A DNA stretch of 64,000 nucleotides from Aldehydirespirator sp965220645 (GTDB lineage Bacteria; Actinomycetota; Acidimicrobiia; Acidimicrobiales; Aldehydirespiratoraceae), in assembly GCA_965220645.1 (NCBI GenBank), contig OZ244836.1, forward strand, positions 930,001-994,000. Direction: 5' to 3'. The notes beneath the pieces are model-generated. The model ran no database searches. It saw only the letters and a program-made list of their open reading frames with translations, and had not been told where the DNA came from. Shown one piece after another: positions 33,906 through 41,522 of the stretch. Each line of letters begins with the position of its first letter. Position 1 is the stretch's first letter. The position numbers and the translations under genes are program-made.

Positions 33906-35071
33906 CCGTCACCGAGCGCCAGCAGCTCAGCTACATCGCGGCTCAGGCCGCCGACGCCCGCGTCAATCTGGAGATCGAGACCGAGGGCATGACCCTCAAC
34001 ATCGGCCCGCAGCATCCGGCCACCCACGGCACGCTGCGCATTGTGGCCAAGCTCGACGGTGAGCAGGTGGTGTCGGCCGATCCGGTCATGGGTTACATGC
34101 ACCGGGGCTACGAGAAGCTGGCCGAAGTGCGGACCTATCCGCAGGTCACCACTTTGATCAACCGCATCGACTGGTTGGGCAGCTTCGCCAACGAGGTGCC
34201 GTTCATCCTGGCCGCGGAGCGGCTTATGGAGTTGGAGGCCCCACCCCGGGCCCAGTGGATCCGCACCATCCTCTTCGAGCTGAGCCGCATCGCCAACATC
34301 ACGCTGTTCCTCGGCGACATGGCCGTGCAGGTGGGGGCCATCACCCCGGTGTTCTTCGCCTTCCGCGACCGGGAGCATGTGCTCAATCAGATAGAGGCCG
34401 TCACCGGCGGGCGCTTCCACCCCAACTTCGACCGCATCGGCGGCATCAAGGACGACCTGCCGGCCGGCTGGATCGCCGAGACTCGCCAGGCCATGCGCAA
34501 GATCCGCGCCTTCTGCGACCAGATCGAGGATCTGGTGCAGGGCAACGAGATCTTCCAGGCCCGCACCCGGGGCATCGGCGTGATCCCGCCCGATGTTGGG
34601 CTGTCCTACGGCCTGACGGGGGCCAACATCAGGGCTTCCGGGGTGGACTGGGACGTGCGCCGCGACAGCCCGTGCGGGCTCGTCCACGACCAGGTCGACT
34701 GGAAGGTCTGGACCCACCCCGACGGCGACTCCTTCGCCCGGTTCTGGGTGCGTCTCCAGGAGACCCGCGAGGCCACCAAGATCGTCGACCAGCTGCTTGA
34801 CGGGATCCCGTCGGGGCCGATCATGGCCAAGGTGCCCGTCATCATCAAGGTGCCCGCGGGCGAGGCCTACGTCGAGACCGAGAACCCGCTCGGCGTGATG
34901 GGCTACTACGTGGTGTCGAAGGGAGACCTGTTCCCGTTCAGGGTGAAGATCCGCTCGGCGTCGTTCTCGAACGTGTCGATCACGCCGTGGCTGCTCAAAG
35001 GCGTCTACGTTCCCGACATCATCACCATCCTGGCAAGCCTCTACTTCATCCTCGGAGACATCGACCGATGA
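33902..35071 (+). CDS. nuoD: Complex I subunit D (second copy), with altered quinone site
   Basis: The 389-residue NuoD has the quinone-site His42 in HPATHG, but 49 residues later, where quinone-reducing enzymes have Tyr (Tyr87 in Thermus Nqo4, Tyr125 in the first copy), it has Trp91 (NRIDWLG). At the position of mitochondrial Arg85, 26 residues after the His, it has Arg68 (GYMHRGYEK), which the first copy lacks. GTG 33902 overlaps nuoC. The stop overlaps the first of three minicistrons. Confidence 0.95.
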   Translation: MTVTERQQLSYIAAQAADARVNLEIETEGMTLNIGPQHPATHGTLRIVAKLDGEQVVSADPVMGYMHRGYEKLAEVRTYPQVTTLINRIDWLGSFANEVPFILAAERLMELEAPPRAQWIRTILFELSRIANITLFLGDMAVQVGAITPVFFAFRDREHVLNQIEAVTGGRFHPNFDRIGGIKDDLPAGWIAETRQAMRKIRAFCDQIEDLVQGNEIFQARTRGIGVIPPDVGLSYGLTGANIRASGVDWDVRRDSPCGLVHDQVDWKVWTHPDGDSFARFWVRLQETREATKIVDQLLDGIPSGPIMAKVPVIIKVPAGEAYVETENPLGVMGYYVVSKGDLFPFRVKIRSASFSNVSITPWLLKGVYVPDIITILASLYFILGDIDR

Positions 35072-35212
35072 TTCCGCGGAAGGCTGAGCTCGGGTTCGTC
35101 GATGGAGTCGGCCGATGATTCCGCGGAAGGCTGAGCTCGGGTTCGTCGATGGAGTCGGCCGATGATTCCGCGGAAGGCTGAGCTCGGGTTCGTTGATGGA
35201 GTCGACCGATGA
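35068..35212 (+). repeat. Three tandem 47-bp units forming three ATGA-linked minicistrons
   Basis: Units begin at ATG 35068, 35115 and 35162. The first two encode the identical 16-mer MIPRKAELGFVDGVGR; the third ends VDR owing to two base changes. Each TGA overlaps the next ATG (ATGA), the first overlaps the nuoD stop and the last the nuoH start at 35209. The peptide start MI...AEL resembles the start of NuoH (MISVLAEL), and its end resembles the end of NuoD (GDIDR). There is no Shine-Dalgarno site except GGAAGG and GGAG inside each unit. Confidence 0.9.
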
Positions 35213-36240
35213 TCTCGGTCCTGGCGGAGCTGTCGTACTGGCAGGTCACGTCGATCCGGGTGGTGGCGGGCCTGGTGGCCGTGCTGCTGGTGGCCGGCAC
35301 GCTGGTCTACGTCCACCTGTTCAAGATGGTGAGCTTCATGCAGAGCCGGCTGGGCCCCATGGAGGCGGGCCCCTACGGCTCGCTACAGCTGCTGGCCGAG
35401 ATCGGCAAGTTCCTCCAGAAGGAGGACATCGTCCCCCGGCGGGCCGACCGCTTCGTGTTCAAGGCGGCCCCGTTCGTTGTTCTCACCTCCACCTTCCTGC
35501 TGCTGGTCGTGCTGCCTGGAGGCCCGGACGCGTGGTTCATCTCCAACGACCTCGGGATCTATCTGGCGATGGCGGTCAGCTCGGTGTCGGTGATCGGCAT
35601 TCTCATGGCCGGCTGGGGCTCGGCCTCGAAGTACTCGCTGCTCGGCGGGTTGAGAGCTACCGGCCAGCTCATCGCCTACGAGCTGCCGCTGCTGCTGGCG
35701 GTGGTGGGCGTGGTCATCCAGGCCGAGACCATGAACCTGCAGGAGATCGTGCTGGCCCAGGCCAATGGCGAGATCTTCGGCTGGGGAGTTATCGGCAACC
35801 CGTTCATCATCACCCAGTTCGCCGGTTTCATCATCTTCATGATCGCCATGCAGGCCGAGCTCACCCAGACCCCCTTCGATATGCCGGTGGCCGAGTCGGA
35901 GCTGGTCACCGGCTACATGACCGAGTACTCCGGTTTGCGGTTCCTGCTGTTCTTCATCGGGGAGTTCGCCACCGCCGGCGTGTTCTCGGCCATCGCCGCA
36001 GTGCTGTTCCTCGGTGGCTGGTACGTGCCCGGTTTCGATCCGGCCGACAACCTCCTCAATGTGCTCGGACCGCTGGTGCTGTTCGGCAAGGTGGTACTCC
36101 TGACGTTCCTGGTCTTCTGGGTCCGGTTCACGTTCCCACGCTTCCGCGAGGACCAGTTGCAGCGCCTGGCGTGGAAGTTCCTGGTACCGCTTGCGCTGGC
36201 CAACATCGTGGTGACCGGCGTGCTCAAGGTGGTGGTGTGA
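35209..36240 (+). CDS. nuoH: Complex I subunit H (second copy)
   Basis: The 343-residue ND1 homologue has the loops VSFMQSRLGPMEAGPYG (the usual ERK is replaced: no VERK motif precedes it), GSASKYSLLGGLRATGQLIAYELP, AELTQTPFDMPVAESELVTGYMTEYSG and RFTFPRFREDQL. It lacks the C-terminal tail of the first copy. Translation is presumably coupled to the upstream minicistrons through ATGA. Confidence 0.94.
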   Translation: MISVLAELSYWQVTSIRVVAGLVAVLLVAGTLVYVHLFKMVSFMQSRLGPMEAGPYGSLQLLAEIGKFLQKEDIVPRRADRFVFKAAPFVVLTSTFLLLVVLPGGPDAWFISNDLGIYLAMAVSSVSVIGILMAGWGSASKYSLLGGLRATGQLIAYELPLLLAVVGVVIQAETMNLQEIVLAQANGEIFGWGVIGNPFIITQFAGFIIFMIAMQAELTQTPFDMPVAESELVTGYMTEYSGLRFLLFFIGEFATAGVFSAIAAVLFLGGWYVPGFDPADNLLNVLGPLVLFGKVVLLTFLVFWVRFTFPRFREDQLQRLAWKFLVPLALANIVVTGVLKVVV

Positions 36241-36782
36241 TGGGTCTCGTGCCGGGCTTGGTCAAGGGGCTGGTGGTCACCGGCTCGACGGTGGTGCGCA
36301 CTGTGTTCCCCAAGCGGGGGATGCGCACGCTCATGCCCGCGCCGTCGAAGGGCGCGGCCACCGTGCAGTACCCGCACGTGAAGGAGGCGCCGCCGCCCCG
36401 GGCCCGCGGCGTGATCGCCCTGCACGAGGGCAACTGCACCGCCTGCATGCTGTGCGCCCGCGAGTGCCCGGACTGGTGCATCTACATCGAGGGCCACAAG
36501 GAGAAGGCCCCACCCCGGCGCGCCGGCGGCAAGCCCCGCCAGGTCAACATTCTCGACCGCTTCGACATCGACTACGCGCTGTGCATGTTCTGTGGCATCT
36601 GCGTGGACGTGTGCCCGTTCGAGGCGCTGTTCTGGAGCCCCGAGTACGAGTTCTCCGAGCCCCGCATCGCCGACATGCTCCACGACAAGGAGCGGCTGAC
36701 GGAGTGGATGGAGACTGTGCCCGACTTCGAGGACTACGAGGCCGGGTCGGTGGCCAAGAAGCTCAAAGTGCCGCCGACATGA
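36240..36782 (+). CDS. nuoI: Complex I subunit I (second copy)
   Basis: The 180-residue protein has two [4Fe-4S] motifs, CTACMLCARECP and CMFCGICVDVCP. It starts with an amphipathic anchor (GLVPGLVKGLVVTGSTVVRTVFP) and overlaps nuoH by one base (TGATG). In an enzyme lacking NuoEFG this subunit, the outermost cluster carrier, is the probable entry point for electrons from ferredoxin. It ends KLKVPPT, copied at the end of both following minicistrons. Confidence 0.95.
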   Translation: MGLVPGLVKGLVVTGSTVVRTVFPKRGMRTLMPAPSKGAATVQYPHVKEAPPPRARGVIALHEGNCTACMLCARECPDWCIYIEGHKEKAPPRRAGGKPRQVNILDRFDIDYALCMFCGICVDVCPFEALFWSPEYEFSEPRIADMLHDKERLTEWMETVPDFEDYEAGSVAKKLKVPPT

Positions 36783-36882
36783 CGATGGTGACCGTCCCGT
36801 CCTGGCGCACGACATGGGTGCCGCCGACATGAGCGCCGGGACTCTCCTGGTTTGGCGCACGACATGGGTGCCGCCGACATGA
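36779..36882 (+). repeat. Two tandem 50-bp units forming two ATGA-linked minicistrons
   Basis: ATG 36779 encodes MTMVTVPSWRTTWVPPT and ATG 36829 encodes MSAGTLLVWRTTWVPPT, each 17 codons and linked by ATGA to each other, to the nuoI stop and to the nuoJ start at 36879. The second begins like NuoJ (MSAGGVL), and both end VPPT like NuoI. The units have diverged from one another, so this is not a simple assembly artefact. Confidence 0.88.
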
Positions 36883-37418
36883 GCGCCGGGGGCGTGCTGG
36901 CCGCGGCCGCTGCGAGCGGCGAGCTGTTCGTGGCCCAGAACGTGTTCTTCGGCGTGATCGCGCTAGTGATGATCGTGTCCGCGATCCGCTGCGTGACCAC
37001 CAGCAACGTGGTGCACGCGGCGCTGTGGCTGGTGCTGGTGCTGGCCGGGGCGGCGGGCCAGTTCATTCTGCTGGGCTCGGAGTTCGTGGCCGTCACCCAG
37101 GTGCTCGTCTACATCGGCGCCATCGTCGTGCTGTTCCTGTTCGGGATCATGCTCACGAAGGCCTCGATGGGTGACGACGAAGCGGTGTCGGGCGAGAAGC
37201 GGCTCATGGCCGGTCTTGTAGCTGTGCTGCTCGCGGTGGTGATGGGTGTCGCCCTGCTCGACAGCTACTCCGACACCCGCTTGGTTATTGACGAGCCCCA
37301 GCGCTTTGAGGCCGTGTCCGACGCCATCTTCAGCCAGTACATCGTGGCCTTCGAGGCGATCTCGGTACTGCTGCTGGCCGCCCTGATCGGCGCCATCGTC
37401 GTGGCCCGCAAGGAATAG
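36879..37418 (+). CDS. nuoJ: Complex I subunit J (second copy)
   Basis: The 179-residue, five-helix ND6 homologue has TTSNVVHAALWLVLVLAGAAGQFILLGSEFVAVTQVLVYIGAIVVLFLFGIML. The start ATG 36879 (MSAGGVLAAAAASGEL) overlaps the stop of the second minicistron. In-frame ATGs slightly upstream fall within the minicistrons in another reading frame and are rejected as starts. Confidence 0.93.
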   Translation: MSAGGVLAAAAASGELFVAQNVFFGVIALVMIVSAIRCVTTSNVVHAALWLVLVLAGAAGQFILLGSEFVAVTQVLVYIGAIVVLFLFGIMLTKASMGDDEAVSGEKRLMAGLVAVLLAVVMGVALLDSYSDTRLVIDEPQRFEAVSDAIFSQYIVAFEAISVLLLAALIGAIVVARKE

Positions 37419-37433
37419 GGCGAGGGCCGGGCC

Positions 37434-37733
37434 ATGATCCTGAACCAGTTCCTGCTGCTGGCCGCGGTGCTGTTCTGCATCGGTGTGTACGGCGTGCTGG
37501 CCCGGCGCAACGGGATCATGGTCCTCATGTCGGTGGAGATCATCCTCAACTCGGTGAACATCAACCTGGTGGCGTTCGGAGCCTTCCGCGACAACGTGGC
37601 CGGCGAGGTGTTCGCCCTGTTCGTGATCGCGGTGGCCGCGGCCGAGGTGGGCATCGGCTTGGCCATCGTGCTGCTCATATACCGCAACCGCCGCAGCATC
37701 GACCTCACCCAGGCCGATCTGCTCAAGGGTTGA
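37434..37733 (+). CDS. nuoK: Complex I subunit K (second copy)
   Basis: The 99-residue, three-helix ND4L homologue has SVEIILNSVNINLVAFG and AAAEVGIGLAIVLLI with the two conserved membrane Glu residues. It keeps the usual NuoK length. It has 15 bases to nuoJ and 13 to nuoL, without minicistrons. Confidence 0.95.
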   Translation: MILNQFLLLAAVLFCIGVYGVLARRNGIMVLMSVEIILNSVNINLVAFGAFRDNVAGEVFALFVIAVAAAEVGIGLAIVLLIYRNRRSIDLTQADLLKG

Positions 37734-37746
37734 GGGACTGCCCGTC

Positions 37747-39918
37747 GTGAACATGTTTGCTGCCGCGCTCGCCGCCGCCACCGAGACCGTCGCCCACGGC
37801 CCCAGCTCCGTCGACAGCGCCGGGTTCTTCCTCGACTTCGCCTGGCTGGTACCGCTGCTGCCCGCCCTGTCGTTCGCGGGCATCCTGGCGTTCGGCAAGC
37901 GCCTGCCCCGCAAGGGCTCCGAACTCGGCGTCGCCGCAGTGGCCGGCTCGTTCGTGCTGTCCCTCGGTGCGGTGATCACCTGGATCGGCCATCGCGACGA
38001 CGCCCATGAGGGCGTCCAGGCCGTGCACCGCACGGTGGGATGGCTGCACTCGGGAGGCATCGAATACGACGCGGGCATCCTGCTCGACGGCCTGTCGGTG
38101 ATGATGCTGTTCGTCGTGACCGCGGTGTCGCTGCTGGTGCACATCTACAGCACCGACTACGTGGCCGGCGACGCCCGCTACACCCACTTCTTCGCCTTCT
38201 TGAGCCTGTTCACCGCGGCGATGCTGTTCTTCGTCCTCAGCGACAACCTGCTGCAGATGATCGTCGGCTGGGAGCTGGTCGGCGTGTGCTCGTTCGTGCT
38301 GATCGGACACTGGTGGGAGGACAAGGCCAACTCCGACGCCGCCCTCAAGGCCTTCTTCACCAACCGGGTGGGCGACATCGGCCTGCTGGTGGGCGTGTCC
38401 ATCCTGTTCTTCGCCGCGGGCCGCACTTTCGACACCCTCACCCTCAGCGAGCGCATCAACGCCGGCGAGGTGAGCCACACCGCACTGGTGGTGGCGTCGT
38501 TGTGCCTGCTGGCCGCGGTGATGTCCAAGTCCGGCCAGTTCATCCTGCACACCTGGCTGCCCGACGCCATGGCCGGGCCCACGCCGGTGTCCGCGCTCAT
38601 CCACGCGGCAACGATGGTGGTGGCCGGCATCTTCCTGGTGGCCCGCCTCTACCCGGTGTTCTGGGAGGGCATGTCCATCGGCGGCTCCAGCATCAACATG
38701 CTGGCGCTGGTCGGCGCGGTCACTCTGCTGTTCGGGGGGCTTCTGGCCTTCACCCAGAACGACATCAAGAGGGTGCTGGCCTACTCCACCGTCAGCCAGC
38801 TCGGCTACATGGTGATGGCCCTGGGGGTGGGCGCTTGGACCGCGGCCATGTTCCACCTGTTCACCCACGCCTTCTTCAAGGCCTGCCTGTTCCTGGGGTC
38901 GGGGTCGGTGAGCCACGCGGTGCACAGCTTCGACATGAAGACCGACATGGGTGGCCTCCGCAAGGTCATGCCCCACACCTACCGCACGTTCCTAGTGGCG
39001 ACGGTGGCGCTGATGGGCGTGCCCCCGCTGGCCGGGTTCTGGTCCAAGGACGAGATCCTGGCCGGCACCGGGGGCTGGGGGCTGTTGGGCGGCACCGGCG
39101 GCAACGGCAACTACACCCTGATGCTGGTGATGGGGATGCTCGGCGCGGCAGTGACCGCGGCCTACATGACCAGAGTCGTCTACCTCACGTTCTTCGGCAC
39201 GTACCGGGGCCACGGCCATCCCCACGAGTCGGGCCCGCGCATCCTCGGCCCGCTGTACGTGCTGGCGTTCTTCGCAGTGGTGGCCGGGCTGTTCAACATG
39301 CCGAAGGGCTTCCAGCTGTGGCCCGAGGCGTGGCAGGAGCGCTTCGGCCACTACGTCGAGCCGGTGGCGGCCTACTTCCCGTCCATTGCTCACGCCAAGC
39401 CGAGCTGGTCGCTGGCCATCGTCTCAACGCTGGTAGCGCTGACCGGCGCCGGCCTGGCCTGGCGCTACTACTTCAAGAGCGTGCAGAGCCGCTCCGAGGC
39501 CGAGGAGGCGCCGCTCACCGAGATTCCCGACGGGCCGGTGTCACGGGGCGGGCTGCCCCGGGCGGTTCACACCGCGCTGGTCAACAAGTACTACTTCGAT
39601 CACCTCTACACCGGCGTGATCGTCAAGGCCGTGAAGGGTCCGCTGGCCAGGGCCACCTACTGGTCCAACCAGCGGGTCATCGACGGCGTCGTGAACGAGG
39701 CAGGCCGGCAGTCGGTGGCCGCGGGCCGCGCCGTGTACGACCACATCGACCAGACCCTCATCGACAGGGTCATCGTGGACGGCTCGGGCCGGGCCTCCGA
39801 TAGCGCCGGCGAGGGCCTGCGGGCCATGCAGACCGGCAAGGTCCAGCAGTACGCCGCCATCCTGTTCGCGGCCGCGACCATCCTCGCCGGTGTGTTCATG
39901 ATCATCCTGTCGCTGTGA
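37747..39918 (+). CDS. nuoL: Complex I subunit L (second copy)
   Basis: The 723-residue ND5 homologue is about 100 residues longer than the first copy, with a longer N-terminus and C-terminal region. The core is intact: VGWELVGVCSFVLIGHWWEDKANSDAALKAFFTNRVGDIG, HTWLPDAMAGPTPVSALIHAATMVVAG and IKRVLAYSTVSQLGYM. The C-terminal lateral-helix region (VVNEAGRQSVAAGRAVYDHIDQTLIDRVIVDG) precedes the last helix. The start is GTG 37747 or ATG 37753. Confidence 0.95.
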   Translation: MNMFAAALAAATETVAHGPSSVDSAGFFLDFAWLVPLLPALSFAGILAFGKRLPRKGSELGVAAVAGSFVLSLGAVITWIGHRDDAHEGVQAVHRTVGWLHSGGIEYDAGILLDGLSVMMLFVVTAVSLLVHIYSTDYVAGDARYTHFFAFLSLFTAAMLFFVLSDNLLQMIVGWELVGVCSFVLIGHWWEDKANSDAALKAFFTNRVGDIGLLVGVSILFFAAGRTFDTLTLSERINAGEVSHTALVVASLCLLAAVMSKSGQFILHTWLPDAMAGPTPVSALIHAATMVVAGIFLVARLYPVFWEGMSIGGSSINMLALVGAVTLLFGGLLAFTQNDIKRVLAYSTVSQLGYMVMALGVGAWTAAMFHLFTHAFFKACLFLGSGSVSHAVHSFDMKTDMGGLRKVMPHTYRTFLVATVALMGVPPLAGFWSKDEILAGTGGWGLLGGTGGNGNYTLMLVMGMLGAAVTAAYMTRVVYLTFFGTYRGHGHPHESGPRILGPLYVLAFFAVVAGLFNMPKGFQLWPEAWQERFGHYVEPVAAYFPSIAHAKPSWSLAIVSTLVALTGAGLAWRYYFKSVQSRSEAEEAPLTEIPDGPVSRGGLPRAVHTALVNKYYFDHLYTGVIVKAVKGPLARATYWSNQRVIDGVVNEAGRQSVAAGRAVYDHIDQTLIDRVIVDGSGRASDSAGEGLRAMQTGKVQQYAAILFAAATILAGVFMIILSL

Positions 39919-39967
39919 CCCCTCCGAACGAAACCCCCCATTACCCAGGAGCTTCAAGGACCTAACC

Positions 39968-41515
39968 ATGACCGACTTTCTCAACGATTGGGGCCTCACC
40001 CTGGTCACCTTCGTCCCGCTGGCCGGGGCTCTGGTGATGATGGCGGTCCCCGCCGCCGAGGAGAGGGCCCTCAAGCAACTGGCCCTGCTGTCGTCGCTGC
40101 TGGCGTTGGTGATCGGTGGCCTGCTGCTGATCGACTTCGACTACGGCAATGCCGGTGCCCTGCAGTTCGTGGTCGACGCCCGCTGGATCGACGTGATCAA
40201 CAGCCGCTACATCCTCGGCCTCGACGGGATCTCCCTGCCGCTGATGGCCCTCACGCTGGTGGTGATTCCGCTGTGCGTGGTGTACTCGTGGGACCACATA
40301 CCCGAACCGGGCAACCCCAAGGCCTTCTTCATCCTCATGCTCATCCTCGAGACGGGCATGGTGGGCACCTTCCTGGCTCAGGACCTGGTCCTGTTCTTCG
40401 TCTTCTTCGAGGTCGTGCTGCTGCCCATGTTCTTCATGATCGCGGTATGGGGCGGCGAGAACCGGCGCTACGCATCAATCAAGTTCTTCCTGTTCACGCT
40501 GTTCGGCTCGGCGCTGATGCTGCTGTCGTTCCTGGCCCTGTTCTTCCTGTCCACCGACCCGGCCACCGGCGAGTCGCTGCGCACCTTCGACATGCGTGCC
40601 CTGACCGACGTGGCCGGCGCAGGGATCCTGGGCGCGACCCAGATCTGGATCTTCGCCGGCATGTTCGTCGGCTTCGGGGTGAAGGTTCCGATGTTCCCGT
40701 TCCACACGTGGCTGCCCGACGCCCACACCGAGGCGCCCACGGTCGGTTCGGTGATCCTGGCCGCGATCCTGTTGAAGCTCGGCACCTACGGGTTCGTGCG
40801 CGTCGCCGTGCCCATGCTGCCGGAGGGCGCCGAGGCCTGGGCGCCGTGGATCGGCCTGCTGGCGGTGATCGGCATCATCTACGGCGCGCTGGCATGCCTC
40901 GCCCAGACCGACATGAAGCGCCTGATCGCGTTCTCGTCGGTCGCGCACATGGGCTTCGTGATGCTCGGCATCGCCACGCTGACCGACTTCGGGATCAACG
41001 CCGCGATCTTCGGCATGGTCGCCCACGGGATCATCACCGGGATGCTGTTCTTCCTGGCCGGCTCGGTGAAGGAGCGCTATCACACGCTGGAGATCCGCCG
41101 CCTCGGCGGGATGCTGGTCCAGGCTCCCCGCATGGGCTGGATACTGGGGTTCTGTTCGATGGCGTCGCTGGGGCTGCCCGGCCTGGCCGGCTTCTGGGGC
41201 GAGTTCCCAGCCATCCTGTCGGCCTACTCGCCTGCGGAGGGCCTGCCGGTCGAGACGTTCCGGACCTACATGGTGGTCGCCGCGGTGGGAACCGTGCTGG
41301 CCGCCGGCTACCTGCTGTGGCTGCTGCAGCGCACGGCCATGGGCGCGCCCCGAGAGGAGTTCGCCGACAGCGACGAGATCGTCGACGTGACCCGCACCGA
41401 GTGGATTGCCTGGTCGCCGCTGCTGGTGGGCATCATCCTGTTCGGGATTGCGCCCGGCCTGATCTTCGACGTCACCGACCCGGCCGTGGTCGGCCTGCTC
41501 GTGGCCGGAGGCTGA
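39968..41515 (+). CDS. nuoM: Complex I subunit M (second copy)
   Basis: The 515-residue ND4 homologue has FFVFFEVVLLPMFFMIAVWGGENR, HTWLPDAHTEAPTVGSVILA and MKRLIAFSSVAHMGFV. It is preceded by CAGGAGC. The predicted pump residues (Glu in the VFFEVVLLP helix, Lys in KVPMFPFHTW) are present, so the second enzyme should pump protons. Confidence 0.96.
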   Translation: MTDFLNDWGLTLVTFVPLAGALVMMAVPAAEERALKQLALLSSLLALVIGGLLLIDFDYGNAGALQFVVDARWIDVINSRYILGLDGISLPLMALTLVVIPLCVVYSWDHIPEPGNPKAFFILMLILETGMVGTFLAQDLVLFFVFFEVVLLPMFFMIAVWGGENRRYASIKFFLFTLFGSALMLLSFLALFFLSTDPATGESLRTFDMRALTDVAGAGILGATQIWIFAGMFVGFGVKVPMFPFHTWLPDAHTEAPTVGSVILAAILLKLGTYGFVRVAVPMLPEGAEAWAPWIGLLAVIGIIYGALACLAQTDMKRLIAFSSVAHMGFVMLGIATLTDFGINAAIFGMVAHGIITGMLFFLAGSVKERYHTLEIRRLGGMLVQAPRMGWILGFCSMASLGLPGLAGFWGEFPAILSAYSPAEGLPVETFRTYMVVAAVGTVLAAGYLLWLLQRTAMGAPREEFADSDEIVDVTRTEWIAWSPLLVGIILFGIAPGLIFDVTDPAVVGLLVAGG

Positions 41516-41522
41516 GACTCTC

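Noticed and set aside
35068..35208. CRISPR array
   Set aside because: The 47-bp units are directly adjacent with no unique spacers, and lie inside a nuo operon with coding character.
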